In this document: positions 53,209 to 62,145 of the stretch, one piece after another
How the letters are laid out: the number at the start of each line of letters is the position of its first letter
Position numbering within the stretch: the first letter of the stretch is position 1
NCBI RefSeq assembly: GCF_037782385.1
Contig: NZ_JBBEXD010000011.1
Location: 1-64,000 of the forward strand
Reading direction: 5' to 3'
Length of the DNA: 64,000 nucleotides
From: Ascidiimonas meishanensis
Lineage (GTDB): Bacteria; Bacteroidota; Bacteroidia; Flavobacteriales; Flavobacteriaceae
Position numbers and translations under genes: made by a program
Notes under the pieces: generated by a model
The model's database searches: none
What the model saw: only the letters and a program-made list of their open reading frames with translations
What the model was told of the DNA's origin: nothing

Positions 53209-54204
53209 ATGAAAAAGCAAATTGCTATTATTATGGGTGGGTATTCTAGTGAATATCTCATTTCCATTAGAAGTGGTGAAACAGTCTATAAGCATCTCAA
53301 TCGGAGCCATTTTGATGCATATCGTATTCAGATTTTAAAAAATAAATGGGTTTATATTGATAATGAAGATAAAGAATACCCCGTAAATCGCTCAGACTTT
53401 TCCATTCATGTAGATGGTCATAAGATTACCTTTGATTGCGTTTTCAATGCTATTCATGGAACCCCTGGAGAAGATGGTCAAATTCAAGCCTATCTTTCTT
53501 TATTAGGAATTCCCCAAACAAGTAATGACTTTTACCAATCTGCACTTACCTTTAATAAAAGAGATACCCTAGCAGTACTTAAGCCTTATGGAATTAAATG
53601 TGCTACTTCTTATTATGTAGATAAAGGAGATGCAATAGATACGAAAGCGATTGTTAACAAAGTTGGACTCCCTTGTTTTGTGAAAGCAAACAGATCAGGC
53701 AGTAGTTTTGGAGTAACTAAGGTATACAAAGAAATACAATTAGAGGATGCCATTGAAAAAGCATTTAAAGAAGGTGATGAAATAATTATAGAGGCTTTTC
53801 TTGACGGCAGAGAAGTTTCTGTTGGTGTTATTCGCTATCAGGGTAAAGTTAAAGTACTTCCTGTTACTGAGATTACAACCACTAATGATTTCTTTGATTA
53901 TCAAGCTAAGTACGAGGGAAAATCAGAAGAGATCACCCCCGCAGTATTGCCGAAAGGATGGACCGAAAAGGTCTCTTTTCAAGCGAAAAAAGTATATGAA
54001 GTACTTCACTTAAAAGGTTTTAGTAGAAGTGAATATATTTTTGTTAATGAAGAACCTTACCTTTTAGAAGTCAATACGATACCAGGTCTCACAGACGCAA
54101 GTCTACTACCTGAGCAAGCCTCCGCAGCTGGAATAAGCCTTTCTGAATTATTTGGAAGTGCTATTAACGAGGCAATAAATGATGCTTCGAAAAAATTAGA
54201 TTAG
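53209..54204 (+). CDS. ddl: D-alanine--D-alanine ligase
   Basis: The 331-residue ATP-grasp enzyme makes D-Ala-D-Ala for peptidoglycan. Motifs: IIMGGYSSEYLISIRSG, FNAIHGTPGEDGQIQAYL, CFVKANRSGSSFGVTKV, and the C-terminal YLLEVNTIPGLTDASLLPEQ with metal-binding Glu and Asn. It is followed by coaD 14 bases downstream and is divergent from the PASTA gene. Confidence 0.96.
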   Translation: MKKQIAIIMGGYSSEYLISIRSGETVYKHLNRSHFDAYRIQILKNKWVYIDNEDKEYPVNRSDFSIHVDGHKITFDCVFNAIHGTPGEDGQIQAYLSLLGIPQTSNDFYQSALTFNKRDTLAVLKPYGIKCATSYYVDKGDAIDTKAIVNKVGLPCFVKANRSGSSFGVTKVYKEIQLEDAIEKAFKEGDEIIIEAFLDGREVSVGVIRYQGKVKVLPVTEITTTNDFFDYQAKYEGKSEEITPAVLPKGWTEKVSFQAKKVYEVLHLKGFSRSEYIFVNEEPYLLEVNTIPGLTDASLLPEQASAAGISLSELFGSAINEAINDASKKLD

Positions 54205-54218
54205 TTAAATATAATGAT

Positions 54219-54677
54219 ATGAGAAGAGCGCTTTTTCCTGGATCTTTTGATCCTTTTACCTTAGGACACTATGATATTATTAAACGAGGTGTTCATTTGT
54301 TTGATGAAATCGTAGTAGCCATAGGAGTCAATGCCTCTAAAAAATACATGTTCAGTCTTGAAGACAGGCAACAGTTTATTACAAAATCATTTGAAGATCA
54401 GTCTAAGGTGAAAGTTGTTACCTATAAAGGACTTACTGTTGATTTTTGCAAAAAAATCAATGCGCAGTTCATCCTCAGAGGGTTAAGAAATCCTGCCGAT
54501 TTTGAGTTTGAAAAGGCAATTGCGCATACCAATAGAACTTTGTCTCAAATAGAAACTGTCTTTTTACTCACTGCTGCCGAAACTTCCTTTATTAGCTCTT
54601 CTATAGTTAGAGATGTGATTAGAAATAATGGAGATTATACCAAACTAGTGCCACCAAGTGTTCGTATTAAAGAATAG
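54219..54677 (+). CDS. coaD: Phosphopantetheine adenylyltransferase
   Basis: The 152-residue nucleotidyltransferase catalyses the fourth CoA step. GSFDPFTLGHYDII carries the T/HxGH motif, and RGLRNPADFEFEKAIAHTNR and ETSFISSSIVRDVI complete the signature. A decayed copy of its third quarter lies about 1.3 kb downstream (55785-55912). The 197 bases after it hold no gene. Confidence 0.97.
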   Translation: MRRALFPGSFDPFTLGHYDIIKRGVHLFDEIVVAIGVNASKKYMFSLEDRQQFITKSFEDQSKVKVVTYKGLTVDFCKKINAQFILRGLRNPADFEFEKAIAHTNRTLSQIETVFLLTAAETSFISSSIVRDVIRNNGDYTKLVPPSVRIKE

Positions 54678-54874
54678 TACTCCTATTTTAAAACGCACAT
54701 CTTTAGAGCTCAAAAGCATTTAACAGTCTCATTGTGAAATTTAAAAAAAGTGATCTTCAATAAAAATGAGTCGATATTAAAATAATAACGATTATCACCT
54801 TGTAAACTATACACATCAAACCACTATTTTGCAAAAGAGGATTACTCGATTTAAATAACAGCTTGATGCTTCAA

Positions 54875-55540
54875 TTATAACCCTGAAGGCTTCCTTTTTG
54901 ATTTGTTTGCCTTCTTCTTTGTATCTTTTTTTGTTGTTTTATTACTAGCAGCTGTTGAGCCAGATACTCTATTTCCAGAACTACGATCCTGATTTGGAAG
55001 GGTTGCTAAACTTTGTAAGCCAGCAACACCCGTTGTAGTTGTGGCAGCAACTGGTACAGTTATGGTAGCAGCATTATAAGAAGATTTTCTCTCTGGCGCT
55101 TTAGGTCTTGTATTAGCCGCTTGATTAACCGTTTCTTTAAAAGCTGGTTTAGAATTAAGACGAATACCTCTAGTTGCCTTTACCATCTTTGACAAATCAG
55201 AATCACTTCCTGAGCCCGAAGACCATCTTCCTAATCCTCCACTTGGCTCAGACTGTACAGCTCTAGCAATACTTTCCTCTCTACCATCTATTCTACTGGT
55301 TAAATTACCACCTCTTATAGTGGTGTCTAACTCACTAACATTGTCAGAAGACTTTGATCTTGACACATTACTAGTTCTAACTGTTTCGTCTAACTCGTTT
55401 TTCCTAGAAACTTTCGGATCTGATTTAGACGCTCCAGGAGCTGCAGGCCTTCTTCCCCCTCGTCTGGTTTTTGACTTTGGATATGTTTTCTTAGAACTAG
55501 GCTTCTTGTCTTGCTGGTTGTTATTGTCTTGATCATTCAT
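54875..55540 (-). CDS. Basic low-complexity protein of unknown function (copy 1)
   Basis: I do not recognise this 221-residue protein. It has no Cys, no signal peptide and no membrane span. Lys/Arg-rich ends (KTYPKSKTRRGGRRP; KKDTKKKANKSKRKPSGL) frame a Ser/Thr/Asn/Ala-rich, probably disordered middle. Its end resembles that of the ORF at 56197-57054 (KKKGTKAKNKSDRRPTM). Both are convergent with coaD or a coaD remnant, which suggests they arose from one duplicated unit. Nucleic-acid binding is possible because of the charge, but this is a guess. Confidence 0.65.
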   Translation of the reverse strand: MNDQDNNNQQDKKPSSKKTYPKSKTRRGGRRPAAPGASKSDPKVSRKNELDETVRTSNVSRSKSSDNVSELDTTIRGGNLTSRIDGREESIARAVQSEPSGGLGRWSSGSGSDSDLSKMVKATRGIRLNSKPAFKETVNQAANTRPKAPERKSSYNAATITVPVAATTTTGVAGLQSLATLPNQDRSSGNRVSGSTAASNKTTKKDTKKKANKSKRKPSGL

Positions 55541-55784
55541 AATACTAAATATTTAAAAATTCTTAGATTTATATCTATATCAGTAACACTTTAAACTTCT
55601 ATAAATAATTAACTTCTCAATACTAAGTATTCCTGATTACGGTTTTCCCCTAATTATAAACAACATTTAATCTAATTTATAATTTGATAACACTAATTAT
55701 TCTAATGATTGTTGAAGCTTAAAAAGAGTAAACAATGATTATGAAACACAATGGAATATCATAGAAAAGTAATAGAAGCCTCAT

Positions 55785-55912
55785 ATAGTAGGTTTAACAT
55801 AGACTATTATGAAAGATTAATGTGCCGTTGATGCTCAGCGGTTTAAGAAGTCTTGTAGGTTTTGAATTTGAAACAGCGATTATACATACCTATATCCAAC
55901 ACTATTTTTAAA
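55785..55912 (+). pseudogene. Decayed coaD fragment
   Basis: The plus strand at 55831-55893 reads MLSGLRSLVGFEFETAIIHT, clearly related to CoaD FILRGLRNPADFEFEKAIAHT, and DNA similarity extends upstream toward 55785. Stops and frameshifts flank it. It lies between the two basic low-complexity ORFs in the same relative position as intact coaD. The remainder of 55541-56196 holds no other gene; TTGTAAATTATACA at 56066-56079 nearly repeats the sequence at 54800-54813 after coaD. Confidence 0.75.
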
Positions 55913-56196
55913 ATAAACAGTTGCAATTGCCATCAGGTTTTTAGATGTATCCAATGCTATTTTTTATAAATGCTACATTGATATGGTTTTTAAGACCCTT
56001 ACATACCATGACTATGGAACACTAAATAGAATCAGGCAAAATAAAATGTCTGTCTTTGTGATCCATTGTAAATTATACAAACTACTGGAAGTTTTTAGGC
56101 TATCAAAACTTCCCACTTAATAAAACAACCATCTACAAACTATATTGATTAAAGTGTTGTTTATCAAATTTGCTTGCTAAATTTCAGTAAACAATT

Positions 56197-57054
56197 TTAC
56201 ATTGTTGGTCTTCTGTCACTTTTATTCTTAGCCTTGGTTCCTTTTTTCTTTACGGTTGCTTTTTTGCTAGCAGCTCTTTCACCTGCAACCCCATGAGCAC
56301 TTCCACCACTTAGGGACTGACTTTGATTCATCGCTGTCGTAAAATTTTCATAAATAGTACCACCTGGCGCACTCATGTCTGGCATGCTTGCAGCAGCGGG
56401 TGAAGGGTCAGCAGCATTTGCCGAGGCTCTTCTCGCTCTTGGGGTTGGTATCACATCTCTTTGCTGACTTGCCGTAGTTGTATCCACCTCCATAGGTGTT
56501 GAGGCACTTGCTACAGCAGCATTTCCCGAACTTCTTCTTACAGGTCTTGATGGGGCCGCCGTTTCTGTTCGTGCCGTTCCTGTGCTCATAGCAGCATCCA
56601 GATTACTAGGAGGTTCCTTCACTGGTGCAGCACTTGCAACAGCAGCATTACCTGAACCTCTTCTTACTGGTCTTGATGGAGCCGCCGTTTCTGTACGTGC
56701 CGTTCCTGCGCTCATAGCGGCATTCAGATTGCTAGGAGGTTCATTCATCACTGGTTGGGCACTTGCTACGGCTGCATTACCTGAACCTCTTCTTACCGGT
56801 CTTGGTGCATTTTGTGCGGCATTATCCGCAGCAGCAGTGTTACTAGAAGCTCTTGCTACATTCTGCTCAGCTCTAGCATTAACCACGGTAGGATTCCACC
56901 TTTCTTTAGGGGCTTCCTTCTTTTTTCTTTTACTCCTTTTTAAATTCTTTTTTCCTCCTTCATTGTCCTCTACACTTGTGTTAAAAGTCACCTTTTTTTT
57001 AGGCTGTCCTTTTTTTTTCTTATCATCCGCTGGCGGTTTTTTTTCATCATCCAT
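56197..57054 (-). CDS. Basic repeat-containing low-complexity protein of unknown function (copy 2)
   Basis: I do not recognise this 285-residue protein. It has a Lys-rich N terminus (DDKKKKGQPKKKVTF; NLKRSKRKKKEAPKE), then imperfect tandem repeats of 42-43 residues with the core RPVRRGSGNAAVASA, EPPSNL and GTARTETAAPS (two full copies and a partial third), and a basic end KKKGTKAKNKSDRRPTM. There is no Cys, signal or membrane span. Its DNA is visibly richer in G+C than its surroundings. It appears to be the diverged partner of the ORF at 54875-55540. Confidence 0.65.
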   Translation of the reverse strand: MDDEKKPPADDKKKKGQPKKKVTFNTSVEDNEGGKKNLKRSKRKKKEAPKERWNPTVVNARAEQNVARASSNTAAADNAAQNAPRPVRRGSGNAAVASAQPVMNEPPSNLNAAMSAGTARTETAAPSRPVRRGSGNAAVASAAPVKEPPSNLDAAMSTGTARTETAAPSRPVRRSSGNAAVASASTPMEVDTTTASQQRDVIPTPRARRASANAADPSPAAASMPDMSAPGGTIYENFTTAMNQSQSLSGGSAHGVAGERAASKKATVKKKGTKAKNKSDRRPTM

Positions 57055-57503
57055 AATACTATGATTTAAAGTTTTTATTTAGTTGTTCAATTATTTATCG
57101 AATGAGTTATCCAAAAAAAATCTTATCCAATGTTTCTAAAAACATATTCCGTTAATTTTTAAATATTTATGAACTGATTAAGTGGTCATATAACTTGTAA
57201 ACTTTCTGAAATCTCGCTTATAAAATAAAACTTATAAATCAATTCAAACAAAAAGATGTAATAGTTATAGCTAACAAAGTAATAATTGGTATGAATTAAA
57301 ACCGAGTTTTTATTCCCATTCTCTACCAACCAAAATTTCTAAAGATTCTTAAATCATTCTATTCTCACTACTACGTACATTTCAAAGCAGTTAACCCCCA
57401 ATTTGAAAATGATATTTAGTACATTTACAGGCTATATATAAATTGTTTTTTATTTTTTATACTTCTTAAAGATCAAAGAATCTTGACACTCTTAGACCAT
57501 AAA
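57055..57503. other. 449-bp intergenic region without recognised features
   Basis: This AT-rich stretch separates the divergent repeat ORF and the M14 peptidase. I see no ORF of interest, no tRNA and no clear TAnnTTTG box for either gene. Confidence 0.6.
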
Positions 57504-59276
57504 ATGATGTTTGCGCCTAAAAAAATATACCTTATTTCAATTCTTATGCTCTTGCTATTACTAGTATCCTGTAAAAATCAGGAGTTAACGCAGGAAGAAA
57601 GTTTTGTTACCATTTTTGAAACCAGTAATGGAAAACAGACTCCCACCTATCAAGAAGTAATTGATTATTACATTGAATTAGCAAGAGAATTTCCTGAAAT
57701 AAATATTCAGACTATGGGGCTTACAGATAGTGGTATGCCTTTGCATATTGTAACCTATAATAAAGAAGGTAATTTTAACTTTGCTAAGATTAGAGAGCGC
57801 AATGCCATCATTCTTATCAATAATGGTATTCATCCAGGTGAAAGCGACGGAATTGATGCAACTATGATGCTTTTTAGAGATATGGCAACAGAAAAAATCA
57901 CCCCTCCCAAAAGAACTGTTTTAGTTACTATACCTATATACAATATTGGAGGCGCTTTAAATAGAAATTCCACCACCCGATCTAATCAAAATGGACCAGA
58001 AGAATATGGATTTAGAGGGAATGCCAGAAATTATGATCTCAATAGAGATTTTATAAAAGGTGACACCCAAAATAGCTTTTCTTTTGCTGAAATTTTTCAT
58101 TTAGTAAAGCCAGATGTTTTTATTGATAACCATGTAAGTAATGGTGCTGACTACCAGTATACACTTACCCACCTATTTACACAACACAATAAACTTGGTG
58201 GAAATTCTGGAAGTTATCTTCACAAACGTTTAATGCCAGAATTAGAAGACTCATTGGCAGCAAAACAATGGGATATCACTCCTTATGTTAATGTCTTTAA
58301 TCGTCCTCCAGAAGTAGGTTTTTCTCAATTCATGGATTTCCCGCGTTATTCTACCGGATATGCATCTTTGTGGAATACTTTTGGCCTAATGGTAGAGACC
58401 CATATGCTTAAACCTTATAAAAAAAGAGTTATGGGTACGTATGAGCTGCTTAAAAGTACTATTGAAATTGTTGAAAAAAATAAAGACACCCTTACTCCGC
58501 TAAAAAGATCAGGCAATGAGAAATGGATACAAATGCAGTACTATCCCATACAATGGATTAAAGATACTACTCAATTTACCAATATCAAATTCAAAGGATA
58601 TGAAGTAGACACTCTAGCTAGTGAGGTTACAGGGCTATCTAGGCTCTTATATGATAGGTCACGCCCTTTTGAAAAAACAGTAAAATATGAAAACTATTTT
58701 ATCCCATCAGATAGTATTGAGATCCCTTACGCATATCTTATTCCAAAAGGCTGGTATAAGATAAAACAAAGATTAGAGGCCAATGGAGTTTCCTTTAATG
58801 AAATAGAGACAGACACCATTATACAGGCAGAAGTATATAAGATTGCTGCGTTTGAGACGGCCTCGCAGCCTTATGAAGGCCACTATCCGCATTTCAACAC
58901 AAAGGTTACCAAAATCATAGACAGTATCCATTTAAGAAAAGGAGATTTAGTAGTAGAAACAGCACAGCCTGCCCTAAGGTATTTACTAGAAACTTTGGAA
59001 CCTCAAGCTACAGATAGTTTTTTTAATTGGAATTTTTTTGATACTGTTTTGCAACAAAAAGAAGGATTTTCACCTTATGTTTTCGAAGATGAAGCATTAA
59101 AAATCCTTCAAAACGATTCTGTTTTAAATACATCTTTTCTTCAAAAGAAAAAAAATGATACTGTTTTTGCCAATAGTTGGTATGCACAGTTAGAGTGGGT
59201 TTATAAAAGATCGCCCCATTATGAAAAAGAACATATGACCTACCCAATCTTCAGAATTCCTAAAATTAAAGAATAA
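57504..59276 (+). CDS. M14 family zinc carboxypeptidase lipoprotein
   Basis: The 590-residue protein starts MMFAPKKIYLISILMLLLLL and has a lipobox ending VSC. The M14 zinc site is HPGE (H110, E113) with the third ligand H210 in IDNHVSNGAD, and the catalytic Glu is probably E298 in VETHML. A C-terminal domain of about 250 residues follows, common in Bacteroidota M14 members. It should remove C-terminal residues from peptides at the cell surface or periplasm. The ATG at 57504 (or 57507) is preferred to an in-frame TTG at 57483 because the signal sequence then starts properly. Confidence 0.9.
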   Translation: MMFAPKKIYLISILMLLLLLVSCKNQELTQEESFVTIFETSNGKQTPTYQEVIDYYIELAREFPEINIQTMGLTDSGMPLHIVTYNKEGNFNFAKIRERNAIILINNGIHPGESDGIDATMMLFRDMATEKITPPKRTVLVTIPIYNIGGALNRNSTTRSNQNGPEEYGFRGNARNYDLNRDFIKGDTQNSFSFAEIFHLVKPDVFIDNHVSNGADYQYTLTHLFTQHNKLGGNSGSYLHKRLMPELEDSLAAKQWDITPYVNVFNRPPEVGFSQFMDFPRYSTGYASLWNTFGLMVETHMLKPYKKRVMGTYELLKSTIEIVEKNKDTLTPLKRSGNEKWIQMQYYPIQWIKDTTQFTNIKFKGYEVDTLASEVTGLSRLLYDRSRPFEKTVKYENYFIPSDSIEIPYAYLIPKGWYKIKQRLEANGVSFNEIETDTIIQAEVYKIAAFETASQPYEGHYPHFNTKVTKIIDSIHLRKGDLVVETAQPALRYLLETLEPQATDSFFNWNFFDTVLQQKEGFSPYVFEDEALKILQNDSVLNTSFLQKKKNDTVFANSWYAQLEWVYKRSPHYEKEHMTYPIFRIPKIKE

Positions 59277-59864
59277 TTAAAAATCAAATAAATCAACAAT
59301 ATTTTGATATGAATTAGAAAGTGCTTGTTTGGCTTCCTCAGCATTTTTCCAAACTACTTTCTCTATACCTTCATTCAATTGAGGTGTGAGTTTTCCATTG
59401 TAAGAAGTACGCATTTTGTACCAGTACGTTTCCTTTAATTTGAGCACTCCATTACGCTTAAAAAGATGATACGTTTTTCTATACAAAGACTTAATTTTTA
59501 GCTTTTTAACACCTGTTTCCTCTTTTACTTCCCTAATTGCCGCATCTGGAATGGTTTCCCCTTTATCTAATTTTCCCTTAGGTAAATCCCATTTGCCATT
59601 TCTAAAAATAAAAAGCACCTCTTTTTGATCATTTATCACATAACCTCCAGCAGCAATTACTAACGGCAGACGCTTTTTTAATTTCTCTAAAAGCAAGTCA
59701 GAATCCGGATGATAAAAATGAGCTTGCTTGATTTTCCCATGGTTAAGTTGTTTTACAACATCGGTAATATTTACGGTATCTATAAGGAATAAATTATGAT
59801 CATTCTCTTTTGTAATCTCGTTTGTTAAAATAATAGGATGGTCGTTTACAAAAACTTTATACAT
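59277..59864 (-). CDS. Nudix hydrolase
   Basis: The 195-residue protein has a C-terminal Nudix domain with the box GKLDKGETIPDAAIREVKEETG preceded by WDLPK, and an N-terminal region of about 65 residues of unknown role. Substrate is unknown; the PKG..KGE pattern is seen in diadenosine-polyphosphate and ADP-ribose hydrolases. I place the start at 59864 (MYKVFVNDHPI); longer versions would run antisense through pyrE. Its start is separated from the pyrE ATG by only 7 bases. Confidence 0.88.
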   Translation of the reverse strand: MYKVFVNDHPIILTNEITKENDHNLFLIDTVNITDVVKQLNHGKIKQAHFYHPDSDLLLEKLKKRLPLVIAAGGYVINDQKEVLFIFRNGKWDLPKGKLDKGETIPDAAIREVKEETGVKKLKIKSLYRKTYHLFKRNGVLKLKETYWYKMRTSYNGKLTPQLNEGIEKVVWKNAEEAKQALSNSYQNIVDLFDF

Positions 59865-59867
59865 TTG
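59860..59867 (+). promoter_or_regulatory. pyrE promoter -7 element overlapping the Nudix start codon
   Basis: TACATTTG matches TAnnTTTG exactly and ends 4 bases before the pyrE ATG, so the mRNA is probably leaderless or nearly so. The box also overlaps the Nudix start on the other strand. Confidence 0.6.
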
Positions 59868-59871
59868 CAGT

Positions 59872-60522
59872 ATGGTTTTAGATAAAGATACCGCTAAAAA
59901 AACAGCAGAACTTTTATTGCAAATTAATGCAATAAAATTAAATACCAAAAATCCTTTTTCATGGGCTTCGGGTTGGAAATCGCCTATATATTGTGATAAT
60001 AGAATTATACTTTCTTTCCCTCCTATTCGTAATTTTGTTCGTGAAAACATAGCAAAACAATTAGAACAAGAGTTTGGAAAGCCAGATATTATAGCTGGAG
60101 TAGCTACGGGTGCAATTGGCATAGGCATGCTTGTTGCTGAGTATTTAGGACTCCCTTTTATTTATGTAAGACCAGAGCCTAAAAAACACGGGCGACAAAA
60201 TCAGATTGAAGGCTTTATGGAAGCTGGTCAGAATGTAGTAGTAATAGAAGACCTCATAAGTACTGGAAAAAGTAGTTTGAACGCAGTAGCTGCTTTAAAA
60301 AATGCTGGAGCAAGAGTTAAAGGAATGATTGCCATATTTTCGTACGGATTTACTATTTCCGAAACAAGCTTTACAGAAAATGATGTAAAATTGATTACGC
60401 TTTCAGATTACACTTATTTATTAGAGCAAGCAGTACGCACTAACTATATCCAAGAAAACGAGCTTAACACACTGAATAATTGGCGTATTAATCCATCCGA
60501 ATGGACACCAAATAACATTTAA
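59872..60522 (+). CDS. pyrE: Orotate phosphoribosyltransferase
   Basis: The 216-residue enzyme converts orotate and PRPP to OMP. The PRPP motif VVVIEDLISTGKSS and the ASGWKSPIYCDNR and RPEPKKHGRQNQIEG segments are diagnostic. An SRPBCC gene follows 10 bases later. Confidence 0.96.
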   Translation: MVLDKDTAKKTAELLLQINAIKLNTKNPFSWASGWKSPIYCDNRIILSFPPIRNFVRENIAKQLEQEFGKPDIIAGVATGAIGIGMLVAEYLGLPFIYVRPEPKKHGRQNQIEGFMEAGQNVVVIEDLISTGKSSLNAVAALKNAGARVKGMIAIFSYGFTISETSFTENDVKLITLSDYTYLLEQAVRTNYIQENELNTLNNWRINPSEWTPNNI

Positions 60523-60532
60523 AATTCAAAAA

Positions 60533-60925
60533 ATGCAGCTAGAAAGCCCAAAAACAAAAGTTCATAAATCATCAGAAGAACTTTTCAATTTCCTGATAGA
60601 TGTAAAAAATTTTGAAACCTTAATGCCTGAGAATATTAGTAAGTTTGAAGTATTAGAAGAAGGTAAATTTGTATTTGCCCTTAAAGGCATGCCAGAAATA
60701 ATCTTGAAGCTAAAAGAAGAGCATCCTTTCCATAAGATAGTATTAGGTGCTGCCAGTGATAAAATTCCATTTAACCTTACGGCAGACATTAAAGAGATAG
60801 ACAGTAGTTCTTCTGAAGCGCAACTTACTTTTGAAGGAGAATTCAATGCCATGATGGCCATGATGATAAAAGGGCCTATCACTAGTTTCATTAAGACTCT
60901 TTCTGAAAAGATGGGTAATCTCTAA
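60533..60925 (+). CDS. SRPBCC (START-like) superfamily protein
   Basis: The 130-residue protein starts MQLESPKTKVHKSSEELFNFLIDVKNFETLMPENI, the pattern of SRPBCC hydrophobic-ligand-binding proteins (CoxG or polyketide cyclase-like). Ligand and role are unknown. Co-transcription with pyrE is likely because only 10 bases separate them. Confidence 0.82.
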   Translation: MQLESPKTKVHKSSEELFNFLIDVKNFETLMPENISKFEVLEEGKFVFALKGMPEIILKLKEEHPFHKIVLGAASDKIPFNLTADIKEIDSSSSEAQLTFEGEFNAMMAMMIKGPITSFIKTLSEKMGNL

Positions 60926-60930
60926 AAATC

Positions 60931-61662
60931 TTAATAAAGTAATTTCACTTCCTTAATATCAAAATCCTCTTCTATTTCGTCTTCTAAAAGAATTTTTAGT
61001 TTTCCACTTGGTGTTACACCTTGAATAAACCCCATAAACCGTTCACCCTTTTTATTTTCGAAAGTAGAAGGTTTAAAAATGCGAAATAAATAAGACAAAT
61101 AGATTTCTTTTAATTTAATCTGTGTATTCTCCTGCGTGTACATTTTTTCAAAATATCTAAGTTGCGCTAGCAGTTGATCTCTAATTTCTTCTACATCAAA
61201 CTCTTTATTCGCCTGCATTTTCATAGAGGTAACCGCTTTCAATCCTTGAAAATTTAATTGATTTACATTGAGTCCAACTCCTATTATTGCAGTATCCATG
61301 ACACCATTTTTGATAAATGTTTCTATCAAAATACCACAAATCTTTCTATTTGCTGACAAAATGTCGTTAGGCCATTTTATTTTTAAATCTGGAATTTCAA
61401 AATGCTCTAATGTTTTTACAACAGCCAAAGAAACCGCCATACTTAGAAAAAAATGTGCGCCTGTTTTTAAACATGAAACTTTCTTAAACACACTAGTTAT
61501 CAAGTTTTTATCTGGTTCCGTTTGCCAAAGAGATCCCATCTGCCCTCTTCCTTCTGTTTGTTTTCTAGCAGTAACTACGGTATAATCTTGCAGTTTTTTT
61601 TCTTGAATTAACCGCTTTAAAAAAGCATTTGTAGAATCAATGGCATTAAGTTTGATTATCAT
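60931..61662 (-). CDS. birA: Biotin--[acetyl-CoA-carboxylase] ligase
   Basis: The 243-residue enzyme has KLNAIDSTNAFLKRL, the biotinyl-AMP loop GRGQMGSLWQ, IKWPNDI and KICGILIETF with VGLNVN. It lacks the N-terminal helix-turn-helix domain of E. coli BirA, so it is monofunctional and not a repressor. I choose the ATG at 61662; an in-frame TTG at 61674 would add 4 residues. It is divergent from rsfS. Confidence 0.94.
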   Translation of the reverse strand: MIIKLNAIDSTNAFLKRLIQEKKLQDYTVVTARKQTEGRGQMGSLWQTEPDKNLITSVFKKVSCLKTGAHFFLSMAVSLAVVKTLEHFEIPDLKIKWPNDILSANRKICGILIETFIKNGVMDTAIIGVGLNVNQLNFQGLKAVTSMKMQANKEFDVEEIRDQLLAQLRYFEKMYTQENTQIKLKEIYLSYLFRIFKPSTFENKKGERFMGFIQGVTPSGKLKILLEDEIEEDFDIKEVKLLY

Positions 61663-61731
61663 GTGGTTATACAATATGGATTATTCTGTAATCTTATGTT
61701 AATTCTAAAGGAATAAGAAACAAAAAAGTAA

Positions 61732-61739
61732 TAACTTTG
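61732..61739 (+). promoter_or_regulatory. Candidate promoter of rsfS-ftsH
   Basis: TAACTTTG matches TAnnTTTG 19 bases before the rsfS ATG; no TTG is seen at -33. Confidence 0.5.
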
Positions 61740-61758
61740 CGTAAAATAAAGAAATTTA

Positions 61759-62130
61759 ATGGCATTAGAAAAAAGTAGTGCAGATCAATTAATATCACTT
61801 GTTTTAAAAGGAATCGAAGAGGTTAAAGGAAAAGACATAAGTATTCTGGATTTGAGAAACATAGAAAATACGGTTTGCGACTATTTTATCATTTGTAATG
61901 GTACTTCTAACACTCAAGTTAATGCAATTGTCAATTCAATTCAAAAAACGGTAAGTAAGGAGACTAAAGATAAACCGTGGCATGTTGAAGGAGAAAGCAA
62001 TGGGGAATGGGTATTACTTGATTATGTAAATGTGGTAGTTCACGTATTCCAAAAACACATCAGAGAATTTTACGATATTGAAGGACTTTGGGGAGATGCT
62101 AAAGTAACATCTATCCCAAGCAATTATTAA
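61759..62130 (+). CDS. rsfS: Ribosomal silencing factor RsfS
   Basis: The 123-residue protein has the RsfS signature: KDISILDLRNIENTVCDYFIICNGTSNTQV and KPWHVEGESNGEWVLLDYVNVVVHVF. It binds uL14 and blocks subunit joining in starvation. It lies 15 bases before ftsH. Confidence 0.95.
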   Translation: MALEKSSADQLISLVLKGIEEVKGKDISILDLRNIENTVCDYFIICNGTSNTQVNAIVNSIQKTVSKETKDKPWHVEGESNGEWVLLDYVNVVVHVFQKHIREFYDIEGLWGDAKVTSIPSNY

Positions 62131-62145
62131 TTTTATTATAGTTTA

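Noticed and set aside
59865..60128. N-terminal extension of the Nudix protein by 88 residues
   Set aside because: It runs antisense through the start of pyrE; the Nudix protein has a good ATG at 59864.
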